Shown: positions 29,130 to 38,009 of the stretch, in pieces
How the letters are laid out: every line of letters begins with the position of its first letter
Position numbering within the stretch: the first letter of the stretch is position 1
Source of the DNA: Gemmatimonadaceae bacterium
GTDB lineage: Bacteria; Gemmatimonadota; Gemmatimonadetes; Gemmatimonadales; Gemmatimonadaceae
Reading direction: 5' to 3'
Length of the DNA: 64,000 nt
Assembly (NCBI GenBank): GCA_036496605.1
Contig: DASXKV010000029.1
Coordinates: 78,548-142,547 of the forward strand
Notes under the pieces: generated by a model
What the model saw: only the letters and a program-made list of their open reading frames with translations
Told to the model about the DNA's origin: nothing
Database searches by the model: none
Program-made: the position numbers and the translations under genes

Positions 29130-29358
29130 CTGGCGGAATCAAGGCCACTTCGTCGCCCTCGCGCAGTTCGTGATCACGTGTTGCGTACTCCTCGTTCACT
29201 GCCACCATTGGTGCAGCAGGCAGCCTCTTGGCGTCGCCCATTGCACGCACTCGATCTATGACGTGTCGCACCGTCGTGCCCGTCTCGACGTCGAGCTCGA
29301 TCTCTGATCGGCCGACAGCGTCGGCGTACGAAGCGAAAAGCAGAACCGTGATGGTCAT
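29116..29358 (-). CDS. moaD: Molybdopterin synthase sulfur carrier subunit
   Basis: This 80-residue ubiquitin-fold protein ends in PPVAGG, the C-terminal Gly-Gly that is adenylated and thiocarboxylated. Its hydrophobic core pattern (ITVLLFASYADAVG, MVAVNEEYA, EGDEVALIPPVAGG) fits MoaD. It is first in the moaD-moaE-moaA set. Confidence 0.9.
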   Translation of the reverse strand: MTITVLLFASYADAVGRSEIELDVETGTTVRHVIDRVRAMGDAKRLPAAPMVAVNEEYATRDHELREGDEVALIPPVAGG

Positions 29359-29407
29359 AACGGAGAACCTCTACATCCTACGCCGGCGCGAAACAATGGG
29401 AAAGCAG

Positions 29408-29437
29408 CAAAACAAAAAGCCCGGCGCGTGCCGGGCT
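29408..29437 (-). terminator. Rho-independent terminator of the HU-family gene
   Basis: A perfect 8-bp stem AGCCCGGC / GCCGGGCT with a four-base loop spans 29418-29437. Read on the minus strand it is followed by TTTTTGTTTT at 29408-29417. It lies 20 nt after the HU stop and about 50 nt before the moaD start, so it separates the two transcripts. Confidence 0.9.
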
Positions 29438-29456
29438 CAAATTGATGTCGCACAAC

Positions 29457-29795
29457 TCACTGCGCTATTTCCTCTGCCTCGTCCTCGATGTCGTTCTCCT
29501 CAACGCCGGCGACCATCGCGCGCAACTCCTTCGATGGCTTGAACACGGGAACGGGACGCGCGGAAACTTCGACAGGCGAACCGGTGCGAGGATTGCGCGC
29601 CATGCGCGTCTTCCGGTGCCGGATCTTGAACGTGCCGAAGCCGCGAACCTCGATGTTCTTCTGGCTCTGCAGCGCCTCTTTGATGGCGTCGAGAAAGGCA
29701 TCGACGACGCGCGCGCAGTCCTTCTTCGAAATCATCGGACCCGCCGTTCGGGAGATCTGTTCAGTGACTCTCTCGACCAGGTCAGCTTTGGTCAT
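29457..29795 (-). CDS. HU/IHF family DNA-binding protein
   Basis: The 112-residue protein starts MTKADLVERVTEQI and carries the family arm region RGFGTFKIRHRKTRMARNPRTG with the conserved proline-flanked beta-ribbon (PRTG). It has an acidic C-terminal extension of about 15 residues (ENDIEDEAEEIAQ) beyond the usual 90-95. HU and IHF bend DNA; the sequence does not settle which. A promoter-like palindrome lies upstream and a clean terminator downstream, so it is probably monocistronic. Confidence 0.9.
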   Translation of the reverse strand: MTKADLVERVTEQISRTAGPMISKKDCARVVDAFLDAIKEALQSQKNIEVRGFGTFKIRHRKTRMARNPRTGSPVEVSARPVPVFKPSKELRAMVAGVEENDIEDEAEEIAQ

Positions 29796-29844
29796 GAAAT
29801 GTGCCTCGTGTTAGCGCGCCGTTCTGCACCGGATGCTTGCCGAA

Positions 29845-29877
29845 CTTATCGCCGTTAACTCTTGTGTGTCAAGAGTT
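29845..29877 (-). promoter_or_regulatory. Promoter-like region with a perfect 8-bp palindrome upstream of the HU gene
   Basis: Bases 29857-29877 form AACTCTTG-TGTGT-CAAGAGTT, a perfect 8+8 inverted repeat with a 5-bp spacer. On the minus strand it overlaps a consensus -35 TTGACA (29867-29872); a GATAAG at 29845-29850, 16 bp away, is a fair -10. It lies about 50 bp before the HU start codon. The position fits an operator overlapping the -35. It could also act as an extra hairpin 10 nt past the carA stop, but no T-tract follows. Confidence 0.55.
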
Positions 29878-29886
29878 TGTACCACT

Positions 29887-31002
29887 TCACGCCGACTGCT
29901 TTCTGACCACGTCGAGAAATTGATTGAAGAGCGGACGAGCGTCATGTGGTCCGGGGGCAGCTTCGGGGTGGTATTGAACGGCGAAGATTGGAAGCTCCCG
30001 ATGCCGCAGCCCTTCGATCGTGCCGTCATTCAGGTTGACGTGCGTGACTTCGAGTTCCGAAACGCCTTTGATTCCCGCCTCGCTCCCCTGTACCGCAAAA
30101 CCGTGATTCTGCGACGTGATGAGCACTCGACCCGAAGCGAGGTCGCGTACCGGATGATTGCCGCCGCGGTGCCCATACGGCATCTTCACCGTTCCGGCGC
30201 CGTATGTGAGACCAATGATTTGGTGCCCGAGGCAGATCCCGAACAGCGGTACATCCTTCGATGCAATCTCTCGGACAATGCCCGGAGCATACTCCACCGC
30301 CGCCGGATCTCCCGGCCCATTCGAGAGGAATACGCCATCGGGATCGAGCTCCAGCGCTTCCTTTGCAGACGTCGTTGCAGGAACGACTGTCACGCGACAT
30401 CCATGGTCGCTGAATAGCCGCAGAATATTGCGCTTGATGCCATAGTCGTAGGCGACGATGTGCCAGCGCGATTGCGGGTTGCCCCACTCATAGCGCTGGC
30501 GAGTCGACACGCGCGAGGCGAGGTCCAGTCCCTCCATCGAGGGGCACGCATCGAGCGCTGCCATAGCCTCGACGTCAGGTGAGTCGCCAGCGCCAATCAC
30601 GCCGCGCATAACCCCGGCGCTGCGCAGGTGCTTCGTCAACCGCCGCGTGTCGACGTTCTCGATGATCGGGATCTGCCTCTCACGCAGCCACTCGCCGAGG
30701 TCACCCTCGGCCCGCCAGCTCGAGTAGTTCTTCGAGAGCTCGCGCATGACGACTCCGGCGATCTGGGGCTGCGCCGATTCTGGATCGTCGTCGTTGACCC
30801 CATAGTTGCCGATCATCGGTGCGGTCATCACGACGATCTGTCCTTGATACGAGGGGTCGGTGAAGACCTCCTGATACCCGCTCATGTTCGTCGTGAAGAC
30901 GACCTCGGCGACCGTTGGCTGCGCAGGAGAGGAGAGCGTGCCGTGAAAAAGGGTTCCGTCCTCGAGGAGAAGGAACCCTGGCACTTCGGACCGTTGGGTC
31001 AC
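29887..31002 (-). CDS. carA: Carbamoyl-phosphate synthase small subunit
   Basis: I chose GTG 31002 (MTQRSEVPGFLLLEDG), 371 residues, since the longer frame would run into secG. The C-terminal glutamine amidotransferase domain has its nucleophile Cys in GICLGHQIIGLTYG and the His-Glu in QYHPEAAPGPHD. The N-terminal CarA domain (TNMSGYQEVFTDPSYQGQIV) is intact. It supplies ammonia from glutamine to CarB for arginine and pyrimidine synthesis; carB is not in the window. It lies 14 nt downstream of secG. Confidence 0.94.
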   Translation of the reverse strand: MTQRSEVPGFLLLEDGTLFHGTLSSPAQPTVAEVVFTTNMSGYQEVFTDPSYQGQIVVMTAPMIGNYGVNDDDPESAQPQIAGVVMRELSKNYSSWRAEGDLGEWLRERQIPIIENVDTRRLTKHLRSAGVMRGVIGAGDSPDVEAMAALDACPSMEGLDLASRVSTRQRYEWGNPQSRWHIVAYDYGIKRNILRLFSDHGCRVTVVPATTSAKEALELDPDGVFLSNGPGDPAAVEYAPGIVREIASKDVPLFGICLGHQIIGLTYGAGTVKMPYGHRGGNHPVRDLASGRVLITSQNHGFAVQGSEAGIKGVSELEVTHVNLNDGTIEGLRHRELPIFAVQYHPEAAPGPHDARPLFNQFLDVVRKQSA

Positions 31003-31016
31003 TGAGTGCTCACTCG

Positions 31017-31430
31017 TTATGGCTTTTTCGCCGGTGCCTTCGTGCCCTGGTTCGGCGTAGCTGGTGAAGGCTGCGGCGCGGGCGTCAGAGGTACGACCGG
31101 AGCTTGAGTCCCAGCATTTCCAGGATTCGCCGGCGCCGTCGGCGCGGGGACATTCGGAAAAGCCTGATCGAGCACCGACCGCGGTGCGCGGCTCCGCGAT
31201 GATGCGAGCGAGAGAAGAAATGCGAAGAAAAGAAAGAGCCCTCCGCACCACCAACTAGCTTTCGTGAGGAGATTGCCCGTTTGACGCGTTCCAAAGAGCG
31301 AGCTTGCGGAGCTACTCACACCGCCGAATGTGGCAGCAAGGCCTTGACCCTGGCCGCTCTGAAGCAGGATGGCAAGGATGAGAACAAGACTATCGATTAT
31401 GAGGAGCACCATCAGGAGAGTGTACAGCAT
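31017..31430 (-). CDS. secG: Preprotein translocase subunit SecG
   Basis: Residues 1-24 and 55-78 are the two membrane spans of SecG; between them is the conserved QSGQGQGLAATFGG loop. The remaining 55 residues form a Pro/Ala/Thr/Asn-rich tail ending KAPAKKP, longer than in E. coli SecG (110 residues). SecG assists SecYE-mediated export. It is encoded downstream of the tpiA-pgk-gap block. Confidence 0.93.
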   Translation of the reverse strand: MLYTLLMVLLIIDSLVLILAILLQSGQGQGLAATFGGVSSSASSLFGTRQTGNLLTKASWWCGGLFLFFAFLLSLASSRSRAPRSVLDQAFPNVPAPTAPANPGNAGTQAPVVPLTPAPQPSPATPNQGTKAPAKKP

Positions 31431-31498
31431 TTTGCGAGAGACTCGAGTGTGAGGCGGGCGGTGTAAGCTTCAAATATCACTGGACTTAGCAGCTTCCG

Positions 31499-32245
31499 TC
31501 AAGTGCGACAAATCTCAGCCCAAGCTTCCGGATCGAGACAGGCGCTGCCGACGAGCAGCCCATCGACGCCATCAGCGCTCAAGAGTGATTTCGCGTTCCC
31601 ACGATTGACGCTGCCGCCGTAAAGAATCGGTGTCCGATCGGCGTCGGCTTTCGGGTTCTCCCGCAGCGTCTGACGAATGACGCGATGCATCGCCGAGGCA
31701 TCGGCCGGCGTCGCGCTCCGCCCCGTCCCGATCGCCCAGACCGGCTCATACGCGATGATGAGATCTGTCTGCGCCGCGAGCTCGTCCATTCCCACCGTCA
31801 GCTGCTCGACGACGATTGCCTCGGCGTCACCCATTTCCCGCTGATCGAGCGTTTCGCCGATGCAGAGGACGGGAGTAAGTCCGAAGCGCGCGGCGACGAC
31901 GGTCTTTCGAGCGGCTTCGACGTTCGTCTCGGCGAAGATGTGCCGTCGCTCCGAGTGGCCGACGAGCGCCAGTCGCGCGCCCGCGTCGCGCGCCATCGGA
32001 GCCGAGTTCTCGCCGGTAAACGCGCCTTTTTCCTGCGTCCAGATGTTCTGAACGCCGAGCAGGATGTCGCTGCGATCGGCGCGTGCATCACGGACAGTGG
32101 TCAGCGAAAGTGCCGGCGGGAAGAGCGCGACGGTGCGATCGTCGTGCGGTGCGAAGAGGCGCAGAAAGGCCGCGATATAGGCACGGGCCTCAGTCGGCCC
32201 GTGATTCATCTTCCAGTTCGCGAAGAAGAGCGGTCGTTTCATCAT
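31499..32245 (-). CDS. tpiA: Triosephosphate isomerase
   Basis: The 248-residue TIM-barrel protein shows FANWKMNHG (active-site Lys), VGHSERRHIF (His) and AYEPVWAIGTGRSATP (catalytic Glu), followed by the phosphate loop GGSVNRGNAKSLL. Its start ATG 32245 overlaps the pgk stop by 4 nt. Confidence 0.97.
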   Translation of the reverse strand: MMKRPLFFANWKMNHGPTEARAYIAAFLRLFAPHDDRTVALFPPALSLTTVRDARADRSDILLGVQNIWTQEKGAFTGENSAPMARDAGARLALVGHSERRHIFAETNVEAARKTVVAARFGLTPVLCIGETLDQREMGDAEAIVVEQLTVGMDELAAQTDLIIAYEPVWAIGTGRSATPADASAMHRVIRQTLRENPKADADRTPILYGGSVNRGNAKSLLSADGVDGLLVGSACLDPEAWAEICRT

Positions 32246-33459
32246 GCGGCTCGACTGCCTCCTCCTGGCCGATCGTCGAGCGCAGCGACGCCGGGCAGCG
32301 TCTTGCCTTCGAGCAACTCGAGCGATGCTCCACCGCCTGTGGACACGTGACTCATCGCACTATCGAGTCCGAGCTCGGCGACGGCCGCGGCAGAGTCGCC
32401 GCCACCGACGATAGTTGTCGCACCGCTCTTCGTCGCCCTGGCCATCGCTTGCGCGACTGCGCGAGTGCCGGCGTCGAATGGTGGCTTCTCGAACACTCCC
32501 ATCGGGCCGTTCCAGACGACGGTCTTCGCGTCACCAATGATCTTCGCGAAGGCCTTCGCGCTCTCGGGGCCGATGTCGAACATCCCTTCGCCGCTCGGAA
32601 TTGCCTCGCGGTTAACGGCGTGCGCGTGTACGCCGTCGTCGAGCTTGGGCGCCACGCAGGCGTCCACCGGAAGCTCGAGCTTCTTGCCGCCGCGCGAGAG
32701 CAGTTGCTTCGCCATGTCGACGCGATCGGCTTCGACGAGCGATTTACCAGTCTCTAAACCCATCGCCTTGAAGAACGTGCAAGCCATCGCCCCGCCGATG
32801 ATCAAGCGATCAACCTTCGGCAGCAGGTTCTCGATGACGTCGATCTTTCCGGAAATCTTCGCGCCCCCGAGCACCGCGACGAACGGTCGCTTCGGATCGG
32901 CGACGGCGGCGCCGAGATATTGGAGCTCCTGCTCCATGAGCAAACCCGCAACAGCGGGCTTGAGGCAACGGGCAACGCCTTCCGTCGACGCGTGTGCGCG
33001 GTGCGCGGATCCGAACGCGTCGTTCACGTAGAAGTCGCCGAGTTCCGCGAGCGCGCGCGATAGGCGCTCGTCGTTTGTCTCTTCGCCGCCGAGAAATCGG
33101 GTATTCTCGAGGAGCACGACGGGCGGTCCCTTCTTCGTCGCCTTCATCGCTTCGTCCGTGTCCGTGCTCTCCACAAATTGCACCTGTTCGTTAGGCATCA
33201 ACTCCTGGAGACGACGCGCGACGGGCTCGAGCGAGTACTTCGCCTCGGGTTTTCCTTTTGGTCGGCCGAGGTGAGAGAGCAGGATGACGCGCGCGCCCCG
33301 ATCGCGCAGATACTTGATCGTCGGGAGCGCGGCGCGAATGCGAGTATCGTCGCCGACACGACCATGCTCGTCGAGCGGCACATTGAAATCCACGCGAACC
33401 AGAGCGCGCTTCCCGCGCAGATCCGTATCGCGTAAGTCGCGAATGGTTTTCTTATTCAT
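32242..33459 (-). CDS. pgk: Phosphoglycerate kinase
   Basis: The 405-residue protein carries RVDFNVPLDEHGRVGDDTRI near residue 20, SHLGRPKGKPEAKYSLEPV, and NGPMGVFEKPPFDAGT and GGGDSAAAVAELG near the C-terminal nucleotide site. It catalyses 1,3-bisphosphoglycerate plus ADP to 3-phosphoglycerate plus ATP. It is translationally coupled to tpiA and lies 73 nt downstream of the gap stop. Confidence 0.97.
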   Translation of the reverse strand: MNKKTIRDLRDTDLRGKRALVRVDFNVPLDEHGRVGDDTRIRAALPTIKYLRDRGARVILLSHLGRPKGKPEAKYSLEPVARRLQELMPNEQVQFVESTDTDEAMKATKKGPPVVLLENTRFLGGEETNDERLSRALAELGDFYVNDAFGSAHRAHASTEGVARCLKPAVAGLLMEQELQYLGAAVADPKRPFVAVLGGAKISGKIDVIENLLPKVDRLIIGGAMACTFFKAMGLETGKSLVEADRVDMAKQLLSRGGKKLELPVDACVAPKLDDGVHAHAVNREAIPSGEGMFDIGPESAKAFAKIIGDAKTVVWNGPMGVFEKPPFDAGTRAVAQAMARATKSGATTIVGGGDSAAAVAELGLDSAMSHVSTGGGASLELLEGKTLPGVAALDDRPGGGSRAA

Positions 33460-33470
33460 GTAGAATGGGG

Positions 33471-33532
33471 CCAGGGACGAGGGTCTAGGTTGGGGCTTTC
33501 AATTCTAGCCCCTATGCCCTAGCCCCTAGCGA
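33471..33532. repeat. CTAG-rich low-complexity intergenic repeat
   Basis: The spacer between gap and pgk holds four CTAG tetranucleotides in 55 bp within reiterated CTAGCCCCTA-type words, and begins GACGAGGGTCTAGG, which is shared with the larger array at 39428-39538. No gene is present. CTAG is normally one of the rarest tetranucleotides in bacterial DNA. Confidence 0.7.
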
Positions 33533-34567
<1,035 letters not shown>

Positions 34568-35347
34568 TTAGAGTCGATCGCCGATTGCCGGCGCCCGACC
34601 AAAGGTGACGTAACTGATCATGCGAACGCCGGCCTCGTGGAGCACGGCCGCGCACGCGTTGAGTGTCGCTGCGGTCGTCACGACATCGTCGACGAGGACG
34701 ACGTGCGCTCCGCGCAATGTCGTTCGCGCCGCTGCTGTCGCCGAAAACGCGCCATGTACGTTCCGCACTCGCTCCTCCGGTGTCAGGCGCGTCTGCGTTT
34801 GCGTCGAGCGGGATCGCACCAGCATGTCGCAGCGCATCGGCACCTTCCACAGCGGCGCGAGCGCACGCGCCAAACACTCACTCTGATTGTAACCACGCTG
34901 GCGCTGTCTGGAAGCGGCAAGCGGCACCGGCAACAATGCAGCACGCTCTTCGATCACATCGACGGGCCAGTCGAGTCGCGCCATTCGCTGAGCGGCGCCC
35001 TCGGCGACGCGAGACCAACCCTCATATTTGAGTGAGTGGACGATGCGCTGTCCCGTGTCAACCGTCGCCCAGCAGACGCTGCGGGCCGACCTCACGTATG
35101 GCGGAAGGCTCGCACACCAGCGGCAAGCGTGACCGCTCGCTGGATGCCCGCAGCGCGAGCAGCGCGGCAGCGGTAGGAGGCGAAGGCGCGCCCAACATCT
35201 GCCGCAGATAATGCCTGGCTCGGCGGCATCGACGGCTCGCCCGCAGCCGGCGCAATGAATCGGGAGTACGAAGTCGGCGAGCGCCGAAAGGGCAGCGCGC
35301 GCCGACCTGAGCCGATGCGCGAGGGCGCCTAGCGCACCGCCGACCAC
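34568..35347 (-). CDS. comF: ComF family phosphoribosyltransferase-like protein
   Basis: The protein carries two zinc-finger-like CxxC pairs (HCAGCGRAV, IICGRCWA) followed by CSRCGHPASGHACRWC, and a type I PRTase motif VVLVDDVVTTAATLNACA toward the C-terminus. Homologues function in natural transformation in some bacteria. I chose GTG 35347 (259 residues), which overlaps the aroE 3' end by 19 nt; earlier starts would enter aroE further. The overall start remains uncertain. Confidence 0.85.
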   Translation of the reverse strand: MVGGALGALAHRLRSARAALSALADFVLPIHCAGCGRAVDAAEPGIICGRCWARLRLLPLPRCSRCGHPASGHACRWCASLPPYVRSARSVCWATVDTGQRIVHSLKYEGWSRVAEGAAQRMARLDWPVDVIEERAALLPVPLAASRQRQRGYNQSECLARALAPLWKVPMRCDMLVRSRSTQTQTRLTPEERVRNVHGAFSATAAARTTLRGAHVVLVDDVVTTAATLNACAAVLHEAGVRMISYVTFGRAPAIGDRL

Positions 35348-36132
35348 ATGGCGTCCCGGTCGGGCGGAAATCCAAACCACCGCTCGAACGCGGCAGCACC
35401 CTGCTCGATGAGCATTACGAGACCGTCGCGCGCGCGAAGTCCGCGAGCACGTGCAGCACGGACCCACGCCGTTTCGCCACGACGATAAACGAGATCCAAT
35501 ACGGCAGCGTCGGCACGGAGCGCTTCCGGATCGATCGGCAATTCGTCATTGCGCAATCCAACGGAGGTCGCATTCACGACAAGATCGCTCTCGCTCGCCA
35601 ATCTCTTTGGATCACTCACGGTCGCCACGGATGAAAATCGCGCACAAAGCGCGTCGGCCCGGCTCGCGGTGCGGTTGCTGACGAGCGTGCGACTATGCGG
35701 CCACGCCGACACGGCGGCGACGACCGCTGCCGCGGCGCCACCGGCGCCCAGCACGCCGACGGTGAGTTGGCTCGGCTCGCGATCGAGCAGCTGGCGCACT
35801 GCGGCATTGAAGCCCTCAACGTCGGTATTGTCGCCGACAAGTTCACCGCGCTCGAACCAGAACGTGTTCACTGCACCGACTTGCTGCGCGACCGACGTGA
35901 GGCGGTCACACGACTCGTACACCTTTTCCTTGTACGGGATGGTGACATTGCCCGCGGCGCCGTGCGCGGCAAGCTCCTCCAGCGTGTCGTCGAGCGCGCT
36001 GGCGGGTACGTCGAGCGTCTCATAGCGAAGCGGAAGCTTCGCCTGCTCGAGCGCGGCGTTCTGAAAGAGTGGCGAGAGTGAATGTCCGAGCGAACGGCCG
36101 AGCAGGACTAGCCGCCCCGGCCGCTTGATCAC
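35329..36132 (-). CDS. aroE: Shikimate dehydrogenase
   Basis: The 267-residue protein has GRSLGHSLSPLFQNAAL at the N-terminus, NVTIPYKEKVYE with the catalytic Lys, GDNTDVEGFNAAV and the NADP Rossmann loop GAGGAAAAVVAAV. It reduces 3-dehydroshikimate in the aromatic amino acid pathway. It starts with GTG 36132 and this overlaps the phosphatase stop by 4 nt. Confidence 0.94.
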   Translation of the reverse strand: MIKRPGRLVLLGRSLGHSLSPLFQNAALEQAKLPLRYETLDVPASALDDTLEELAAHGAAGNVTIPYKEKVYESCDRLTSVAQQVGAVNTFWFERGELVGDNTDVEGFNAAVRQLLDREPSQLTVGVLGAGGAAAAVVAAVSAWPHSRTLVSNRTASRADALCARFSSVATVSDPKRLASESDLVVNATSVGLRNDELPIDPEALRADAAVLDLVYRRGETAWVRAARARGLRARDGLVMLIEQGAAAFERWFGFPPDRDAMWSAVR

Positions 36133-36599
36133 GTCGTCCCCGACGAGCGCTCCGCCATGATTCGATCCATTACGCGCCGGATCTCCTCCTCCAGCTCGTC
36201 GGTCGTCGCGCGATAGACATCGAGCTCGGCGCCGACCGGATCGCTGATCGGTCGCACCGACGCACCATACGACGCGAAGTCGGACAGTAGGTACGACTTG
36301 CCGCTCCCTCCAAGCGCTTCGATACGCTCGAGGTGATGCGGCCCCATCGCGAGAATGAGATCGGAGCTGGTCACCAAATCACGGCTGAGAGACTGCGCCC
36401 GATGGCTGCTCAGATCCATGTTGCGCTCCATGCCGACGAGCAGCGATCCATCGGAAGCCGGCGCCCCATCCCACGCGCTCGTTCCCGCGCTGGACACTTC
36501 GACATCCTGGAGCCCGCGCTCGATACTGATTTTGCGCGCGATCGCTTCCGCCAGCGGGCTGCGGCACGTGTTGCCGGTGCAGACAAACAAAACCTTCAT
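36129..36599 (-). CDS. Low-molecular-weight protein-tyrosine phosphatase family protein
   Basis: The N-terminal MKVLFVCTGNTCRSPLAEAI carries the CX5R phosphatase loop (Cys near residue 7), and SDPVGAELDVYRATTDELEE near residue 120 supplies the general-acid Asp. I chose ATG 36599, 4 nt after the tsaC stop; an upstream in-frame start at 36617 also exists. Members act on phosphotyrosine or phosphoarginine, and the sequence does not tell which. Confidence 0.9.
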   Translation of the reverse strand: MKVLFVCTGNTCRSPLAEAIARKISIERGLQDVEVSSAGTSAWDGAPASDGSLLVGMERNMDLSSHRAQSLSRDLVTSSDLILAMGPHHLERIEALGGSGKSYLLSDFASYGASVRPISDPVGAELDVYRATTDELEEEIRRVMDRIMAERSSGTT

Positions 36600-36603
36600 C
36601 CGA

Positions 36604-37284
36604 TCACGCGTCTCCAATCAGGTTGGGCACACTGTCACGTAATACCGCGGCCGGAATTGCTCCAGGACGAATGACTCGCGCTCGACGACCCGTGCAATCC
36701 ACGACCGTAGACGGCGGGGATGGTGTCAATCGTCCGCCGTCGAGTACGCGAAGCTGTCCCCGCGCTATCGCATCGCCCCACTGCGTAAGAATTTCTCCCG
36801 CTGAAGTAGCTGGCGGAACCCCCGGGCGATTCGCGCTCGTCGAAGTGATCGCGTCGCCGTGGGCGCGGATCAGACGCGAAATCCCAAGATGACTGGTCCA
36901 GCGGACTGCGATGCCGCCTTCGGGACCGCGTAGTCTTTCCGGTACCCGCTTCTCGCCGCCGGGAACAACAAGTGTCAACGGCCCAGGCCAGTGGCGTGCG
37001 GCGAGGTTCGCCGCATAACTCGGGAGTGCCAGATCGAGGCGCTCGAGCATATCGCTTCCAGCGACGAGCAGAAGAAACGGCTTTCCCGGTGGACGGCGCT
37101 TCATCTCGACCAGCGCGTCGACCGAGTCCCGATCGATGGCGCCCCCGAAGCCGTAGACCGTCTCGGTTGGATACGCGAGCACACGACGCATATCGAGGTG
37201 CGCGAGCGCAAGACGCAGCGCCGACATGACTTCTTCGGCCGACCAGAATGGCACGGCAAGCGCGTCGCGGCGCAGCGCCGTCAC
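36604..37284 (-). CDS. tsaC: L-threonylcarbamoyladenylate synthase (YrdC/Sua5 family)
   Basis: The YrdC domain has AYPTETVYGFGGAIDR, KRRPPGKPFLLLVAG and STSANRPGVPPATS; it makes the threonylcarbamoyl-AMP intermediate for the t6A modification of tRNAs reading ANN codons. The start is GTG 37284 (226 residues), overlapping the ispD stop by 4 nt. A longer frame extending to 37497 would run into ispD. No C-terminal Sua5 domain is present. Confidence 0.92.
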   Translation of the reverse strand: MTALRRDALAVPFWSAEEVMSALRLALAHLDMRRVLAYPTETVYGFGGAIDRDSVDALVEMKRRPPGKPFLLLVAGSDMLERLDLALPSYAANLAARHWPGPLTLVVPGGEKRVPERLRGPEGGIAVRWTSHLGISRLIRAHGDAITSTSANRPGVPPATSAGEILTQWGDAIARGQLRVLDGGRLTPSPPSTVVDCTGRRARVIRPGAIPAAVLRDSVPNLIGDA

Positions 37285-38009
37285 TCGGTCGACCTCGCGA
37301 GCGCCTCGATCCGCGCGAAGTCTTCCTCCTCGGTGATTTTCAATGCGCGCTCGCTGCCGCGCACGACAGCGACGTGAATGCCGAGGCGCTCGCAGAGCGC
37401 GGCGTCGTCCGTCGTGGAAAGCTTGGCTTTCGCGGCCTCCCGATGCGCGCGCACGATCACCTCGCGCGGAAATCCCTGCGGTGTTTGGGCGCGCCACAGC
37501 GAGGAGCGATCGAGGGTGCGCGTGATGCGATGAGACGCGTCGACTTCCTTGATCGTATCGGTGACGGGCAGCGCCGCAATCGCCGGTTCGCCACTCCGAA
37601 CGTGATGGACGACGCGATCGATCGTCGCATTGTCCACCAGAGGCCGCGCCGCATCGTGAACGAGCACGATGCTCGCTTCGTCAGGCAGATCGTCGAGACC
37701 GTTCGCGACCGACGCCGTGCGCGTCTCGCCACCGGGCGCGATCATCAGCCGGCTGATATCGCACTGAAAGATCCATGGCGGCGGATCGCCTGCATAACGA
37801 TTCGGTAACACGCAGACGACGCTCACGACGTCGGGTCTGGACATAAAGGTCTGAAGGCTGTGGAGCAGCATCGGCTTGCCCGCGACCCAGCGCAGCTGCT
37901 TGAGCTCTCCGGCCCCCGCTCGCGTACTTGCGCCCGCGGCGACGATGACGACGCCGATGTCGCGATGAGCGGACTCGGGCGAATGCGTGGCGTCCCCGGC
38001 GCCGCTCAC
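37281..38009 (-). CDS. ispD: 2-C-methyl-D-erythritol 4-phosphate cytidylyltransferase
   Basis: The 242-residue protein has AAGASTRAGAGELKQLRWVAGKP (nucleotide-binding loop), VHDAARPLVD and the C-terminal TDDAALCERLG and ITEEEDFARIEAL of IspD. It makes CDP-methylerythritol in the MEP isoprenoid pathway. The start is GTG 38009, overlapping radA's stop by 4 nt; an extra 15-residue N-terminal extension precedes the core. Confidence 0.92.
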   Translation of the reverse strand: MSGAGDATHSPESAHRDIGVVIVAAGASTRAGAGELKQLRWVAGKPMLLHSLQTFMSRPDVVSVVCVLPNRYAGDPPPWIFQCDISRLMIAPGGETRTASVANGLDDLPDEASIVLVHDAARPLVDNATIDRVVHHVRSGEPAIAALPVTDTIKEVDASHRITRTLDRSSLWRAQTPQGFPREVIVRAHREAAKAKLSTTDDAALCERLGIHVAVVRGSERALKITEEEDFARIEALARSTE

